DNA from: Sphingobium boeckii
Lineage (GTDB): Bacteria > Pseudomonadota > Alphaproteobacteria > Sphingomonadales > Sphingomonadaceae
DNA length: 64,000 bases
Direction of reading: 5' to 3'
Assembly: GCF_014199215.1 (NCBI RefSeq)
Contig: NZ_JACIJC010000001.1
Coordinates: 62,001-126,000, forward strand
Shown one piece after another: positions 43,448-54,305 of this stretch (within the stretch, counting starts at the first letter, position 1; the number at the start of each line of letters is the position of its first letter). The notes under the pieces are model-generated. The model saw only the letters and a list, made by a program, of their open reading frames with translations. It did not search any database and was not told the DNA's origin. Both the position numbers and the translations under genes were made by a program.

Positions 43448-45781
43448 CTAAAGCGGCCGTCCGTCCGTATCCATCAGAACTTCGCGGCGGCCGACATGAT
43501 CGGGACGACCGACATGGCCTTCCTTTTCCATCCGTTCGATCAGGCGCGCGGCGCGGTTATAGCCGATGCGCAACTGCCGCTGGAGCCAGCTTGTGGAGGC
43601 CTTCTGGCTTTCGGCGACGAGCTGAACCGCCTTGCGATATTCCTGCTCTTCCGGGCTATCTTCGCCATCGGGCGCGCCATCCATCAGATAGCCGCCGTCC
43701 TCCGGTTCTTCGGTGACGGCCTGCACATATTCGGGGCTGCCCTGGCCACGCCAGTGATCCGCCACGCGCATCACCTCTTCATCCGAAACGAACGGGCCGT
43801 GGACACGCGCGATCTGCTTGCCGCCGGGCATATAGAGCATGTCGCCCTTGCCTAGAAGCTGTTCGGCACCCTGCTCGCCCAGAATGGTGCGCGAATCGAT
43901 CTTGCTGGTGACGGAAAAGCTGATGCGTGTCGGCAGATTGGCCTTGATCACGCCGGTGATCACATCGACCGACGGGCGTTGCGTGGCCATGATCAGATGG
44001 ATGCCCGCCGCGCGCGCCTTCTGGGCGAGTCGCTGGATCAGGAATTCGACTTCCTTGCCCGCGGTCATCATCAGATCGGCCAGCTCATCGACGATGACCA
44101 CGATCTGGGGCAGCGGCTGATAATCGAGCTGCTCTTCCTCATAGATCGGCTGGCCGGTCTCGGCATCATAGCCCGTCTGGACGCGGCGGCCGAGCTTCTG
44201 CCCCTTCACCCGCGCCGCACGCACCTTGTCGTTAAAGCCGGCAAGCCCGCGCACGCCGACCGAAGCCATCATCCGATAGCGCTCCTCCATCTGCTCCACC
44301 GCCCATTTGAGCGCGCGCACCGCCTTCAATGGATCCGTCACCACGGGGGAGAGGAGATGGGGAATGCCCTCATAGCTCGAAAGCTCGAGATGCTTGGGAT
44401 CGATCATGATCATCCGGCACTGATCCGGGCTGAGCCGATAGAGCAGCGACAGGATCATGCTGTTAAGCCCGACCGATTTGCCCGAGCCCGTGGTGCCCGC
44501 CACCAGCAGATGCGGCATCGGTGCCAGATCGGCGATCACCGGATCGCCTGCGATATTCTTGCCAAGGATCAGCGCCAGTTGTGCGGTCTGATCGGTGAAT
44601 TGATGCGATGTCACCATTTCATGGAAGGACACCGCCTCGCGGATCTTGTTGGGCAGCTCGATGCCGATCACATTCCTACCGGGGATGGTGGCGACGCGGG
44701 CGGACTGGGCGGACATGTTGCGCGCGATATCGTCGGCCAATTGGATGACGCGGCTGGCCCTGATGCCCGGAGCCGGCTCAAGCTCATACATGGTGACGAC
44801 CGGGCCGGGGCGGACCTCGACGATCGCGCCTTTCACATGGAAATCGTCCAGCACGGTCTCCAGCAGCCGGGCATTGCGCTCAAGCGTGGCCTTATCGAGC
44901 ACTGGCGTGGTCGATGGTGGCGCGGGGATCAGCAAATCGGGCGACGGCATGGTATAGCGGTCGCGCAGATCGAACGCCGTCTGCACCGCGCCCTGCGGCT
45001 TCTTCTCCGGCTGCGGCTCCTTCTTGCCGGGCAGCGAGATGATCGGCGGTTTGCGATCTTCGGCGACCTGGATCTTGCGCGGCTCCGCCTGCACGTCCTC
45101 GCGCTTGGGCCGTGAAGGGGCTTCGAAGGCCAGTGGCTCATCCTCGGCATCGTCATGCGCATCGGCCCGATTGCGGCGACGGAATAGCCAGGCGCGTTCG
45201 CCGTCGTCCAGCCCAAGGCTCTTGGCCCAGATCACGATGCCCGCGCCGGCGAACAGCAACAGCGCCGCGATCTTCACCCAACCACGAATGTCCGCATGGC
45301 CGATAAAGGCCAACGCCCATTGCACCACGCCGGCGATGGCAATGCCCACCGCGCCCCCGAACCCGCCCGGCAGCGCAGGAACCGCGTTGGCACGGAACAG
45401 CGCCAGCGACGCACCGACCAGCGAAATGCCGAGCAGCGATCCCACCAACATGCTGCGCCAATGACCAACCTGAACCCCGCGGCAGAGCCTCAATCCGAAC
45501 ACCAGCGTCAGCGGCACGATCAAAACGATCGCCGGTCCGAACACCCAGAGCAGCAAATCAGCGGTCCACGCACCGCCGCCGCCGACCAGATTTCGCGCCG
45601 GACCAGCGGCGGCCGTCATCATCGAAGGATCACTTGGACGGTAGCTGGCGAGCGCCAGAATGAGCAAAAGCGTGAACACTATCAAAGCCATGCCGCCGAA
45701 CAGCGCGCTGCTGCGCACAGCGCCGCGCTTCATCGATTCGCGCCATACCGGCTCCGTCTTGACCAGACTGCGGCTTGCCAT
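43448..45781 (-). CDS. ftsK: DNA translocase FtsK
   Basis: 777 residues. Four transmembrane helices lie in residues 30-190, a charged linker follows, and the motor is C-terminal: Walker [16 protein letters not shown] (K435), Walker [29 protein letters not shown] and the DNA-reading gamma domain ([20 protein letters not shown]). It clears DNA from the septum and activates XerCD at dif. A shorter linker than in E. coli is usual in this group. Confidence 0.96.
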   Translation of the reverse strand: MASRSLVKTEPVWRESMKRGAVRSSALFGGMALIVFTLLLILALASYRPSDPSMMTAAAGPARNLVGGGGAWTADLLLWVFGPAIVLIVPLTLVFGLRLCRGVQVGHWRSMLVGSLLGISLVGASLALFRANAVPALPGGFGGAVGIAIAGVVQWALAFIGHADIRGWVKIAALLLFAGAGIVIWAKSLGLDDGERAWLFRRRNRADAHDDAEDEPLAFEAPSRPKREDVQAEPRKIQVAEDRKPPIISLPGKKEPQPEKKPQGAVQTAFDLRDRYTMPSPDLLIPAPPSTTPVLDKATLERNARLLETVLDDFHVKGAIVEVRPGPVVTMYELEPAPGIRASRVIQLADDIARNMSAQSARVATIPGRNVIGIELPNKIREAVSFHEMVTSHQFTDQTAQLALILGKNIAGDPVIADLAPMPHLLVAGTTGSGKSVGLNSMILSLLYRLSPDQCRMIMIDPKHLELSSYEGIPHLLSPVVTDPLKAVRALKWAVEQMEERYRMMASVGVRGLAGFNDKVRAARVKGQKLGRRVQTGYDAETGQPIYEEEQLDYQPLPQIVVIVDELADLMMTAGKEVEFLIQRLAQKARAAGIHLIMATQRPSVDVITGVIKANLPTRISFSVTSKIDSRTILGEQGAEQLLGKGDMLYMPGGKQIARVHGPFVSDEEVMRVADHWRGQGSPEYVQAVTEEPEDGGYLMDGAPDGEDSPEEQEYRKAVQLVAESQKASTSWLQRQLRIGYNRAARLIERMEKEGHVGRPDHVGRREVLMDTDGRPL

Positions 45782-45932
45782 GCTGTCCCCATTCGCTCCG
45801 AAACATGTGTCTCGTCACGGCACAATGCGCTTTAGCGGGAGTCTGCGTCAAGAGTCGGGCTTAAGAGACTGGATTCCCGCGATGAGTCGATGTGCTCTTT
45901 TGCTTGTGCGGCGATGGGTTTAGGAGCGGTTT

Positions 45933-47153
45933 ATGGAACGCGCCGATGTGATCATATTGGGCGGCGGGCTGGTTGGCCTCACGCTCGCAATCGCGCTTGA
46001 TGCGCATGGCCTTTCGAGCATCGTGATCGATGTGGCCAATCCCGAAACCCAGATTGCGCCAGGCTTCGACGGGCGGGCGTCCGCCGTGGCGAGCGCAAGC
46101 TGGAAGATGCTGGAAGCGATCGGCGTGGGCGCGCGGCTGGAGGGGCAGGGCTGCCCGATCCGCGAGATCCGCGTGAGCGATGGCCTTTCGAAAGGCACAT
46201 TGAATTTTGCGCCCGATCCGGCCGAAGGGCCGCTCGGCATCATGTTCGAGAATCGCGCGCTCCGCCTGGCCTTGCGGGAGACCGCGCTGGCCGCGCAGAA
46301 TATCACGCTGGTGATGCCCGCGCGCGCCGCCGATGTGCAGCGCGACGAGCACGGCGTGACCGTCACGCTGGAGGACGGCCGCATCTTCACCGGATCGCTG
46401 TTGATCGCTGCCGAAGGCCGCAAATCGCCGACGCGCGCCGCCGCCGGGATCAATATCGCGCACTGGACCTATGATCATGTCGCGATCATCTCGGCGCTCG
46501 CCCATGATGTGCCTCATGGCAATGTCGCCTATGAGATTTTCTATCCGGCCGGGCCTTTTGCATTGCTGCCGATGTTGCCCGGCGCAGATGGGTCACCGCG
46601 GTCCGCTATCGTGTGGACGGTGAAGGCATCCGACGCCCCCGCCATGCTGGCATTGTCCGATCGCGCCTTTCTGGCGGAGGCGGACAAGCGCATGGGCGGG
46701 ATGCTGGGCGCATTGCGCGCCGCAGCACCGCGCTCCAGCTATCCGCTTGGCTTTCAGCATACCGCGAAGATCACGGCGCAGCGGCTCGCGCTGGTGGGCG
46801 ATTCGGCGCACGGCATCCATCCGATCGCAGGGCAGGGGCTCAATCTGGGGTTCCGCGATGTGGGCGCGCTGGCGGAGGTGCTGATCGATGGCGTGCGGAT
46901 CGGGCTCGATCCGGGCGATCCGCAATTGCTGGCGCGCTATGAACGCTGGCGTTCGCTCGACAGCCTGATGGTGGCCGCGTCCACCGACGGATTGACCCGG
47001 CTGTTTGGCGTGCCGGGCAAGACCGCGCTGGCGATCCGCCGTTTCGGCCTGGGTGCGGTCCAGCGTATCCCGGCGCTCAAGGCGCGTTTCATGGATGAGG
47101 CGCGGGGCGAATCGGGCGCATTGCCAAAGCTGCTGCAGGGTCTGACCGTCTAG
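45933..47153 (+). CDS. UbiH/UbiF/VisC/COQ6 family ubiquinone hydroxylase
   Basis: FAD monooxygenase of ubiquinone synthesis, 406 residues. N-terminal GGGLVGLTLAIALDA motif, DG-type FAD contacts, and the family signature LVGDSAHGIHPIAGQGLNLG. The ring position hydroxylated (C5, C6 or C1) cannot be told by eye. The ATG 45933 has AGGAG 6 bases upstream. The divergent ftsK start is 151 bases away. Confidence 0.9.
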   Translation: MERADVIILGGGLVGLTLAIALDAHGLSSIVIDVANPETQIAPGFDGRASAVASASWKMLEAIGVGARLEGQGCPIREIRVSDGLSKGTLNFAPDPAEGPLGIMFENRALRLALRETALAAQNITLVMPARAADVQRDEHGVTVTLEDGRIFTGSLLIAAEGRKSPTRAAAGINIAHWTYDHVAIISALAHDVPHGNVAYEIFYPAGPFALLPMLPGADGSPRSAIVWTVKASDAPAMLALSDRAFLAEADKRMGGMLGALRAAAPRSSYPLGFQHTAKITAQRLALVGDSAHGIHPIAGQGLNLGFRDVGALAEVLIDGVRIGLDPGDPQLLARYERWRSLDSLMVAASTDGLTRLFGVPGKTALAIRRFGLGAVQRIPALKARFMDEARGESGALPKLLQGLTV

Positions 47154-47209
47154 CGCGTGCTCATTCGCGCGGCTATTGAGCGCGGTCACAGGCTTTGAAA
47201 GGATATCCA

Positions 47210-48079
47210 ATGCAGGCGATTGGCGTGATCGGTGCGGGGCAGATGGGGGCCGGAATCGCCCAGGTTTCGGCGCAGGCCGGCTATCACGTCTATCTGGCCG
47301 ATGCGAAGCTGGAGATTGCCGAGCGCGCGAAGGAGAGCATCGCCAAACAGCTCGGGCGCCTGGTCGAAAAGGAAAAGATCGCGGCGGAAGCGCGGGATCA
47401 GGCGCTGGCCCGGATCGAGCCGGTGGCGACGTTCGAGCCGATGGCCGCTGCCGGTCTGGTGATCGAGGCGGCCACCGAACGCGAAGAGGTGAAGCGCGCC
47501 ATTTTTGCCGAGGTCGGCAAGATATTGGGGCATCAGGCGGTGCTGGCTTCCAACACATCGTCCATTCCGATCACGCGGCTGGCACAGGCTTCGCCTGATC
47601 CCAAGCGCTTCGTAGGCGTGCATTTCTTCAATCCCGTGCCGCTCATGGGATTGATCGAACTGATCCGCGGGCTGGCGACGTCAGACGAGACGGTGAAACT
47701 GGTCGAGACCTATGCCATCGCGTTGGGCAAGAAGGTGGTCCACGCCAATGATGCCCCTGGGTTCATCGTGAACCGCATCCTGCTGCCAATGCTCAACGAA
47801 GCGTGCTTTGCGCTGGGCGAGGGCGTGGCGACGGTGCGCGATATCGACACCGCGGTTCAGCTAGGCCTCAATCATCCCATGGGTCCGCTGACGCTGGCCG
47901 ATTTCATCGGATTGGATACCTGCCTCGAAATCTGCCGTGTTCTGCAGGACGGCACGGGCGATCCCAAATACCGCCCGGCCCCCTTGCTGGTGAAATATGT
48001 GGAAGCCGGCTGGCTCGGCCGCAAGACGGGGCGCGGTTTCTACGATTATTCGGGCGACGAACCGGTGCCGACGCGCTGA
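47210..48079 (+). CDS. 3-hydroxyacyl-CoA (3-hydroxybutyryl-CoA) dehydrogenase
   Basis: 289-residue NAD-dependent dehydrogenase of beta-oxidation or PHB/butyrate metabolism. N-terminal Rossmann [14 protein letters not shown], catalytic region [22 protein letters not shown] (His and Asn), [16 protein letters not shown] and the C-terminal helices TGRGFYDY. Start chosen at ATG 47210, with AAAGGA 7 bases upstream; TTG 47195 is in frame. Confidence 0.93.
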   Translation: MQAIGVIGAGQMGAGIAQVSAQAGYHVYLADAKLEIAERAKESIAKQLGRLVEKEKIAAEARDQALARIEPVATFEPMAAAGLVIEAATEREEVKRAIFAEVGKILGHQAVLASNTSSIPITRLAQASPDPKRFVGVHFFNPVPLMGLIELIRGLATSDETVKLVETYAIALGKKVVHANDAPGFIVNRILLPMLNEACFALGEGVATVRDIDTAVQLGLNHPMGPLTLADFIGLDTCLEICRVLQDGTGDPKYRPAPLLVKYVEAGWLGRKTGRGFYDYSGDEPVPTR

Positions 48080-48128
48080 GGATCGGGATCTATTGAGCGC
48101 TTTTGCTTCTCCACTTCCACGCCTTTGT

Positions 48129-48216
48129 GGAGGGGTTGGGGGTGGCCTTCTTCTGATTTCACCTGATTGAGAAGAAGAGAAACCACCCCCAGCCCCTCCA
48201 GCAAAGGCTGGAGGGG
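48129..48216. repeat. Nested inverted repeats in the 245-base gap before yhhQ
   Basis: GGAGGGGTTGGGGGTGG (48129-48145) pairs with CCACCCCCAGCCCCTCC (48183-48199), one mismatch; an inner CTTCTTCT / AGAAGAAG extends the stem. The right half also starts a second hairpin with GCTGGAGGGG (48207-48216). The three related segments can therefore form alternative structures. Resembles scattered intergenic repeats in this bacterial group. The rest of the 48080-48324 gap shows nothing else. Confidence 0.6.
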
Positions 48217-48324
48217 AGCAGGAAAGGCGCGGCCCGAATGGTTTCGGGACGCTTGAGCATTTGGGTTTCCGCATTCCGCACAAGGCGCTATGCGGGCCAA
48301 TCCAGTCCGGGGCCGGGGAAATCC

Positions 48325-48963
48325 ATGCCAGTCACGATATCACGTTCTCTGTTCGTATTTTCGGTGTTGTATGGCGGCATGACCTGCATCGCGGGCGTGC
48401 TGGGCGTGAAGCAGGTGGCGCTGGGGCCGCTGGCGGTGGAAGCGGGTATCTTCGGCTTTCTTCTGCTCGTGGTGATCAGCAGCGCGATCGCCGAACTGCA
48501 CGGGCAGAAGACGGCGACGTCGCTCGTGCGGCTGGGCTTCATTCCGCTGATCGTCTCGGCATTGCTGATCCAGATCGTGCTCGCGCTGCCGCATGATTCA
48601 GGCATGTATCCGCCCGCCGTGGACGCCTTTCCGATCGTGGTGGGGCAAAGCGCGCGGATGATGATCGCCGGCCTGGTGTCCTACGGCATTTCGCAGACGC
48701 TCAACGTGCTGATCTTTTCGCGGCTTTCGCGCGGCGAAGGCAAATTGGTGTGGTTGCGTGGAATCATCGCCAGCGTCATATCGCAGGTGATCGATACATT
48801 GCTTTTCATCTCGATCTCGTTCCTCGGCGAAAGGCCGATCATGGCGCTGATGGCCGGGCAGATGCTCGCCAAGGTGGTGCTTTCGATCGTGCTGGTGCCG
48901 TTCCTTATCATGTTCTTTGTCGCCATCGGGAAGAAGCTCGATGCCGGAGTAAATACACAATGA
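48325..48963 (+). CDS. yhhQ: Queuosine precursor transporter (YhhQ/VUT family)
   Basis: 212-residue membrane protein with six helices that imports a queuosine precursor. [17 protein letters not shown] and [16 protein letters not shown], then [13 protein letters not shown] are the family segments. ATG 48325 chosen, GGGGAA upstream; an upstream ATG at 48238 is in frame. I saw no preQ1 riboswitch upstream. Its stop overlaps the argB start (ATGA), heading the argB operon. Confidence 0.88.
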   Translation: MPVTISRSLFVFSVLYGGMTCIAGVLGVKQVALGPLAVEAGIFGFLLLVVISSAIAELHGQKTATSLVRLGFIPLIVSALLIQIVLALPHDSGMYPPAVDAFPIVVGQSARMMIAGLVSYGISQTLNVLIFSRLSRGEGKLVWLRGIIASVISQVIDTLLFISISFLGERPIMALMAGQMLAKVVLSIVLVPFLIMFFVAIGKKLDAGVNTQ

Positions 48964-49862
48964 ATCTCGATCATCTTCCCGATCCCGCCATGCTTGCCAA
49001 AGCGGAAACGCTGACCGAGGCGCTGCCTTATCTGCAGCGCTACGCCGGCCAGACCTTTGTTGTAAAATATGGCGGCCATGCGATGGGCGATCCGGAGCTG
49101 GCGCGCGATTTCGCCGAGGATGTGGTGCTGCTGAAAGCGGTCGGCATCAATCCCGTGGTCGTGCATGGCGGCGGGCCGCAGATCGGCGCGATGCTGAAAA
49201 AACTGGGTGTCGAGACGCAATTCGTCAACGGCCTGCGCGTGACCGATGCGGAAACCGCCCGGATCGCGGAGATGGTGCTCGCCGGATCGATCAACAAGGA
49301 AATCGTAAGCTGGATTGCGGGTGCCGGCGGCCGGGCCACGGGCATCTCGGGCAAGGACGCCGGGCTGGTCACTGCGCGCAAGGTGGGCCGGGAGACGGCG
49401 GACCCGTTGCAAGGCATCGAACGGCACGTCGATCTGGGCTTCGTGGGCGAGCCCGTAGCGGTGGACCGGCGCATCCTTGATACGCTGTCCGCCGCCGGGA
49501 TCATTCCCGTGGTCGCGCCGATCGCGATGGGGGCTGACGGGCACACTTATAATATCAATGCGGATACGATGGCCGGCGCGATCGCGGCCGAGCTGAAGGC
49601 GGCGCGCTTTTTCCTGCTGACCGATGTGGCGGGCGTTTTGGACAAATCCGGGGCGCTGGTGAGCGATCTCGATCCGGCGGGAATCGAGGCGCTGAAAGCC
49701 GACGGCACGATCTCCGGCGGGATGATCCCCAAGGTGGAGACCTGCGTGAATGCAGTGGAACAGGGCGTGGACGCCGCGGTCATCCTCGATGGCCGCATTC
49801 CCCATGCGATGCTGCTGGAAATCTTCACCCGTCAGGGCGCAGGCACGCTGGTGCATCGCTAG
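48960..49862 (+). CDS. argB: Acetylglutamate kinase
   Basis: Second step of arginine synthesis, 300 residues. [16 protein letters not shown] is the substrate/ATP region, [14 protein letters not shown] the acetylglutamate loop and GISGKDAGL and [15 protein letters not shown] the rest of the amino acid kinase fold. Start ATG 48960 overlaps yhhQ. argG lies 8 kb to the right on the other strand. Confidence 0.96.
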   Translation: MNLDHLPDPAMLAKAETLTEALPYLQRYAGQTFVVKYGGHAMGDPELARDFAEDVVLLKAVGINPVVVHGGGPQIGAMLKKLGVETQFVNGLRVTDAETARIAEMVLAGSINKEIVSWIAGAGGRATGISGKDAGLVTARKVGRETADPLQGIERHVDLGFVGEPVAVDRRILDTLSAAGIIPVVAPIAMGADGHTYNINADTMAGAIAAELKAARFFLLTDVAGVLDKSGALVSDLDPAGIEALKADGTISGGMIPKVETCVNAVEQGVDAAVILDGRIPHAMLLEIFTRQGAGTLVHR

Positions 49863-49921
49863 ACCGCGAATTGCCGATCGGTTACAGGCTGCGATAACGC
49901 AATGAGGAAAAACACAGCGTC

Positions 49922-50227
49922 ATGATCCTGCTTCTTCAGACCATCGATTTTCTGTTGATGATATTCACCTATATCATCGTCATCCAGGCGGTCCTGTCCT
50001 GGCTGGTCGCGTTCAACGTGATCAACATGCAGAGCCAGTTCGTCCGCAATCTGCTGGAGGCGCTGCACCGGATGACGGAGCCCTTCTACCGGCCGATCCG
50101 CAAGATCATGCCCGATCTGGGGATGCTCGATCTCTCGCCGCTGGTGGTGTTGCTGATCCTCATGTTCCTGCGCGGCACGCTGATCCCCTATCTGATCACG
50201 ATGTTCGCCAATCAGGGGCTGGGCTGA
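49922..50227 (+). CDS. YggT family membrane protein
   Basis: 101-residue protein with two helices, MILLLQTIDFLLMIFTYIIV and a second near LSPLVVLLILMFLRG, joined by a loop with LHRMTEPFYRPIRKIMPD, the YggT signature. It is usually coupled to a DUF167 gene as here (3-base gap). Suggested role in ion or osmotic homeostasis, unproven. Confidence 0.88.
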   Translation: MILLLQTIDFLLMIFTYIIVIQAVLSWLVAFNVINMQSQFVRNLLEALHRMTEPFYRPIRKIMPDLGMLDLSPLVVLLILMFLRGTLIPYLITMFANQGLG

Positions 50228-50230
50228 GGC

Positions 50231-50530
50231 TTGCCGGCCTGGACCCGTCTTGACGACGGGATCCGGATCGCCGTCCGCGTGACGCCAAGGGCGTCGCGCG
50301 ATGCGATTGCCGGCGGGGATGACTGGTTTCAGGTGAGGCTCCGCGCGCCTCCCGTGGAGGGCGCTGCCAATGAAGCGCTGGTGTATTTTCTGGCCAAGGC
50401 GTTCGATCTGGCGAAGCGCGATGTGACGCTGATCGCGGGGGAAACGGCGCGGTTGAAGCGTCTGCATTTGAAAGGCGATCCACAGCGGCTGGAAAGCTGC
50501 GCGCTTAGGCTTTACAGCGCGGTCCCATGA
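50231..50530 (+). CDS. DUF167 family protein (YggU-like)
   Basis: 99-residue protein of unknown function. It has [33 protein letters not shown] and [12 protein letters not shown], the DUF167 core. Start is TTG 50231, directly after yggT; no ATG exists nearby in frame. The stop overlaps the folD start (ATGA). Confidence 0.85.
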   Translation: MPAWTRLDDGIRIAVRVTPRASRDAIAGGDDWFQVRLRAPPVEGAANEALVYFLAKAFDLAKRDVTLIAGETARLKRLHLKGDPQRLESCALRLYSAVP

Positions 50531-51417
50531 CAGAAAATATCATCGACGGAAAAGCCTTTGCGGCGGGGCTCAGGGCGCGGATCGCGGATGGCGTTGCCGC
50601 CTTTGTGGCCAAGGCTGGTCGCGCACCTGGGCTCGCCGTTGTGCTGGTGGGCGAAAATCCCGCCAGCCAGGTCTATGTGCGCGCCAAGCACAAGGCGACG
50701 ATCGAGGCCGGGATGGAAAGCTTCGAGCATCGCTTGTCTGCCGATACGACCCAAGCCGCGCTGCTGGCGCTGGTCGCACAGCTCAATGCCGATCCCGCGG
50801 TGGACGGCATCCTGGTGCAATTGCCTTTGCCCAGGCATATCGACGAAAATGCGGTGATCGCTGCGATCGATCCGGACAAGGATGTGGATGGCTTCCATCC
50901 GGTCAATGCCGGCCGACTGGCCACCGGGATCGAAGGGTTCGTGCCCTGCACGCCGCTGGGCTGCCTGATGCTGCTAAAAGACCGGTTGGGTGACCTTTCA
51001 GGGCTGAATGCGGTGGTCATCGGCCGCTCCAATATCGTCGGAAAACCGATGGCGCAGCTCCTGCTGGCCGAAAGCTGCACGGTCACGGTCGCACATTCAC
51101 GCACACGCGATCTGCCCGCCGTGGTGCGCGCCGCCGATATCGTGGTGGCGGCCGTGGGTCGACCGGAAATGATCAGGGGCGATTGGCTGAAGCCCGGTGC
51201 CGCCGTGATCGACGTCGGGATCAACCGCATTCCCGCCGATGGCGGCAAGAGCCGGCTGGTGGGCGATGTGGATTTCGTCAGCGCCGCCGCGGTCGCAGGC
51301 GCGATCACGCCGGTGCCGGGCGGCGTCGGCCCCATGACGATCGCGGTGCTGCTCCGTAACACGCTGGTGGCGGCGCATCGCAATGCGGATGTGCCTTTCG
51401 AGGCGGTATCCCTGTGA
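50527..51417 (+). CDS. folD: Methylenetetrahydrofolate dehydrogenase / cyclohydrolase
   Basis: 296-residue bifunctional enzyme of one-carbon metabolism. Catalytic lysine region [43 protein letters not shown] and the NADP-binding [17 protein letters not shown], then [12 protein letters not shown]. Start overlaps DUF167 and end overlaps marC (GTGA). Confidence 0.96.
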   Translation: MTENIIDGKAFAAGLRARIADGVAAFVAKAGRAPGLAVVLVGENPASQVYVRAKHKATIEAGMESFEHRLSADTTQAALLALVAQLNADPAVDGILVQLPLPRHIDENAVIAAIDPDKDVDGFHPVNAGRLATGIEGFVPCTPLGCLMLLKDRLGDLSGLNAVVIGRSNIVGKPMAQLLLAESCTVTVAHSRTRDLPAVVRAADIVVAAVGRPEMIRGDWLKPGAAVIDVGINRIPADGGKSRLVGDVDFVSAAAVAGAITPVPGGVGPMTIAVLLRNTLVAAHRNADVPFEAVSL

Positions 51418-52034
51418 TCGAGCTGTTCGTCTCGGCCTTCATCACTTTTCTGGTGGTGATCGATCCGCCGGGTTGTGCGCCGATCTATGCGTCGCTCACG
51501 CATGGTGCCACCGCCGCGCATCGGCGCGCCATGGCGATCCGCGCGGTCGTCGTCGCGGCGATCATCCTGTTGATCTTCGCGCTGTTCGGCGAAAAGCTGC
51601 TGGGCGCGCTGGGAATCAGCCTCGACAGCTTTCGCATCGCCGGCGGCATCATGCTCTTTTTGATCGCGCTGGAGATGGTGTTCGAGAAACGCACCCAGCG
51701 ACGGGAAGAGCGCGCCAAGGAGGTGATGGAAACGCCGCAGGTGGAGGATGTTTCGATCTTCCCCATGGCGATCCCGATGATCGCCGGGCCGGGCTCGATC
51801 GCCTCCACCATGCTGATGATGGCGCGCAGCCAAGGGATCGAACAGACCTTCGTCGTGCTCGCCGCGCTTGGTGCCGTGCTGGCGATAACGCTGATCGCGC
51901 TGCTGCTGGCAGGACCGCTGATGACGCTGATCGGCCATAAGGTGGAAACCGTCGTCACGCGTCTGCTCGGCGTCTTGCTCGCCGCGCTTGCCGCCCAATT
52001 CGTGATCGACGGGATCCGCGCCAGCTTTACCTGA
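51414..52034 (+). CDS. MarC family integral membrane protein
   Basis: 206-residue protein with six helices and the MarC signatures [17 protein letters not shown] and [20 protein letters not shown]. Function unknown; MarC itself is not a drug exporter. Start GTG 51414 overlaps folD. It ends the yhhQ-argB operon and its stop converges on the next gene by 8 bases. Confidence 0.88.
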   Translation: MIELFVSAFITFLVVIDPPGCAPIYASLTHGATAAHRRAMAIRAVVVAAIILLIFALFGEKLLGALGISLDSFRIAGGIMLFLIALEMVFEKRTQRREERAKEVMETPQVEDVSIFPMAIPMIAGPGSIASTMLMMARSQGIEQTFVVLAALGAVLAITLIALLLAGPLMTLIGHKVETVVTRLLGVLLAALAAQFVIDGIRASFT

Positions 52035-53793
52035 CGCGCCAGACCTTGAACGGCGATCCCTTGGGCAGCGTCACCGGATCGAGCCATGCGGGCACCGTGC
52101 CCGCTTCGATCTGCGCATAAAAGCCCTTGGGGCTGCGCGCCTTATAGACCGTGCCCTCCGCGAAATCCGGGCAGATCATCAGCAGCGTCGCTCCGTGCTT
52201 CTTCGCGATCGCGCGCGCCGCCTCCGGTGTGCCGTCGAACGCATGGTGCATGTCCAGGATCGCTTCGCCATTGCGGTGATATGGCCCCGCAATCGCATTA
52301 TGATGCGTCAGCGTGATCAGCCGCGGCCCCAGATCGACCATCGTCATGATCGTCGCCCTGGGCAGCGTGTTCAATCCCGCCATGGACGGGATGGTGGAGC
52401 AGCGCGCGCCGGCCAGATTGACCTTTTTGTAAACCGGCTTTTCGGCCTTTTCGGGGATCGCCTGAATGCCAAGCTGGATGAACAGGCCCGATCCCACCAG
52501 GAACAGCGCGGGCGTGCCCAATACGCGCGCCAGCATATTCTTCTGCCCGCGCACCCAGGGCAGCGCAATCCACATCAAGGCAAGACCACCGGGCACGGCC
52601 AGCAATTGCGCCGCGGCCGTGGCGCGCGACTGGAAAAACATCATCCCCAGGCTCACCAGGCACAGCGTCGCCACGCCGCACCAGGCCATCAGCCGCTTTT
52701 GATCCCGCCTGTGGATCCACAGGCTGAGCAGGCTTCCGATCGCGCCGATCACCGGCAATGCGAGCATCGCCCACATCATCTTCCATTCCTGCCGGTAAAC
52801 GGGTTTGACCTCGCGGATATTATCGAGCCACTTGGCCTGTAGTTCGGGAGATACGCCTTCAGGCCGGCCAAGGCATTGCGGCCAGAACAGGATGAAGAAC
52901 CCACCGACAATGGCCGCCGCCACGATGCCCGCGCCCAGCCGCATCAGGCGTCCGCGCAAGGGCAGCCGCGCCAGCACGGTGAGCAGCGCGCCGGTCAGAA
53001 CCATCGTCGACATCCACACCGGGGAGAGCACGTCGCATCGCGGCGCGGCATTGTCCCAGGATGCAAAGAGCGCATAGCCGAGCGCAGAGCCGCCCGCGAG
53101 CATCACGCCATAGGTCTGCAGGCGCGCAGCCTCTTCGCGCTCCCAGACCCAGAACAGCGCCATGATCGCACCGGCCAGTGCGAGATAGGGCATCATCTCG
53201 AATCCGATCACCAGCGACAGGACGCTTGCGCCGCCGACCAGCAGGCCGCCGCGCCGCCGATCCGGATTCGCGATCCCCGCCACAAGCAGCGCCATCATCG
53301 CCAACTGCCAGCCATGGTGATCGATCCGTGCCGGCTGGAACATGCCCATTGTGGACTGCGCGGTGAGCAGCAGCGCCGCCGCCAAGGCGAAACTGAGCGG
53401 CGCGACAAGACGCCGTGTGGTGAGCGCGACACCGAACAATGCGACGCCCAGTGGCAGCAACGGCGCGATCGCAATGGCAGCGCGCTCGGCGATCGCCGTC
53501 CCGAAAAACGGTTTGACCGCCAGGATGATGCCCGCGATCGGGATGTCCACCAGGCGTGACCAGTGAATGTTGAAGCCCTGGGGCGGGTTCAGTCGATATT
53601 GCCGCAGGTCATACCAGCCCTGACCATTCAGCCAGGCGCGCACTTCCATCAGCCGCATATTGTCATCGGTGTCGCCCAGCGCGAGCCAGTGAATCCGGCC
53701 CCAGCGCCATGCAATCAACCCTGCGGACGCAATCAGCCAGATCAGGATCAGCCACAATTTCCAGCGGTCCTTGCCCGCTCCGGTTTCGATCAC
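52027..53793 (-). CDS. GT-C / STT3-like integral membrane protein, putative glycosyltransferase
   Basis: 588-residue protein with about 13 helices. The first outer loop carries GDTDDNMRLMEVRAWLNGQ, the acidic DD motif of GT-C enzymes, and RIDHHGWQ follows, matching the DHH element seen in STT3/PglB/AglB oligosaccharyltransferases. The C-terminal globular part has THHNAIAGPYHRNGEAILDM, like the region after the last helix of that class. WWD(G) of true STT3 is not seen. GTG 53793 with GGGG 8 bases upstream is chosen; TTG 53874 is the outermost possibility. Close relatives are often mis-named in databases. Confidence 0.6.
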   Translation of the reverse strand: MIETGAGKDRWKLWLILIWLIASAGLIAWRWGRIHWLALGDTDDNMRLMEVRAWLNGQGWYDLRQYRLNPPQGFNIHWSRLVDIPIAGIILAVKPFFGTAIAERAAIAIAPLLPLGVALFGVALTTRRLVAPLSFALAAALLLTAQSTMGMFQPARIDHHGWQLAMMALLVAGIANPDRRRGGLLVGGASVLSLVIGFEMMPYLALAGAIMALFWVWEREEAARLQTYGVMLAGGSALGYALFASWDNAAPRCDVLSPVWMSTMVLTGALLTVLARLPLRGRLMRLGAGIVAAAIVGGFFILFWPQCLGRPEGVSPELQAKWLDNIREVKPVYRQEWKMMWAMLALPVIGAIGSLLSLWIHRRDQKRLMAWCGVATLCLVSLGMMFFQSRATAAAQLLAVPGGLALMWIALPWVRGQKNMLARVLGTPALFLVGSGLFIQLGIQAIPEKAEKPVYKKVNLAGARCSTIPSMAGLNTLPRATIMTMVDLGPRLITLTHHNAIAGPYHRNGEAILDMHHAFDGTPEAARAIAKKHGATLLMICPDFAEGTVYKARSPKGFYAQIEAGTVPAWLDPVTLPKGSPFKVWRVR

Positions 53794-53887
53794 GGCTTGA
53801 GCCCCAATATTCCCATGATGTTCACCGCTTGAATGGTCGAACGAATGCTTTAAGGCGACGGCGCTAAAGGGCAAGCATAGTGCATCA

Positions 53888-54292
53888 ATGATCGATACTC
53901 TGGAAAAGCGTCAAACATTGGGCCAGTTGCTGCGCTATGGCCTGGCAGGTGGGGCGATCACCTTGCTTGGCGCGGTCACCTATTGGCTGTTCGTGGCACC
54001 GCTCGGCATGAGTCCGCGCATGGCGGTCACGCTCTCTTTCCTGCTCTGTCTTGCGTGCGGATTTGGCGTGCACAGCGGCTACAGTTTTCGCGATCACGGT
54101 GACCGGGATAATATGCGGCAGCGCATGATGATGTTCGTGGCGGTCAATCTGGTGGCTTTTGCGATGAACTGGCTGTGGGTTTTCGCGCTGGTCGAGCATT
54201 GGGCGCAACCCGATTGGGCACCGATGATTCCGATGATATTCGTTACGCCGCTGGCGAGCTTCGTCATGCACCGCCGCTGGACGTTCGGCTGA
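53888..54292 (+). CDS. GtrA family membrane protein
   Basis: 134-residue protein with four helices: RYGLAGGAITLLGAVTYWLF, then LSFLLCLACGFGVHSGYSF, FVAVNLVAFAMNWLWVF and a last helix before HRRWTFG, the GtrA pattern. GtrA proteins are thought to flip undecaprenyl-linked sugars. It is divergent from the GT-C gene with 94 bases between starts and leads the methyltransferase/GT87 genes. Confidence 0.85.
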   Translation: MIDTLEKRQTLGQLLRYGLAGGAITLLGAVTYWLFVAPLGMSPRMAVTLSFLLCLACGFGVHSGYSFRDHGDRDNMRQRMMMFVAVNLVAFAMNWLWVFALVEHWAQPDWAPMIPMIFVTPLASFVMHRRWTFG

Positions 54293-54305
54293 CAGGACCG
54301 ATTCA

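Noticed and set aside
48217-48324. preQ1 riboswitch before the queuosine transporter
   Set aside because: No preQ1-I or preQ1-II consensus elements were found in the leader.
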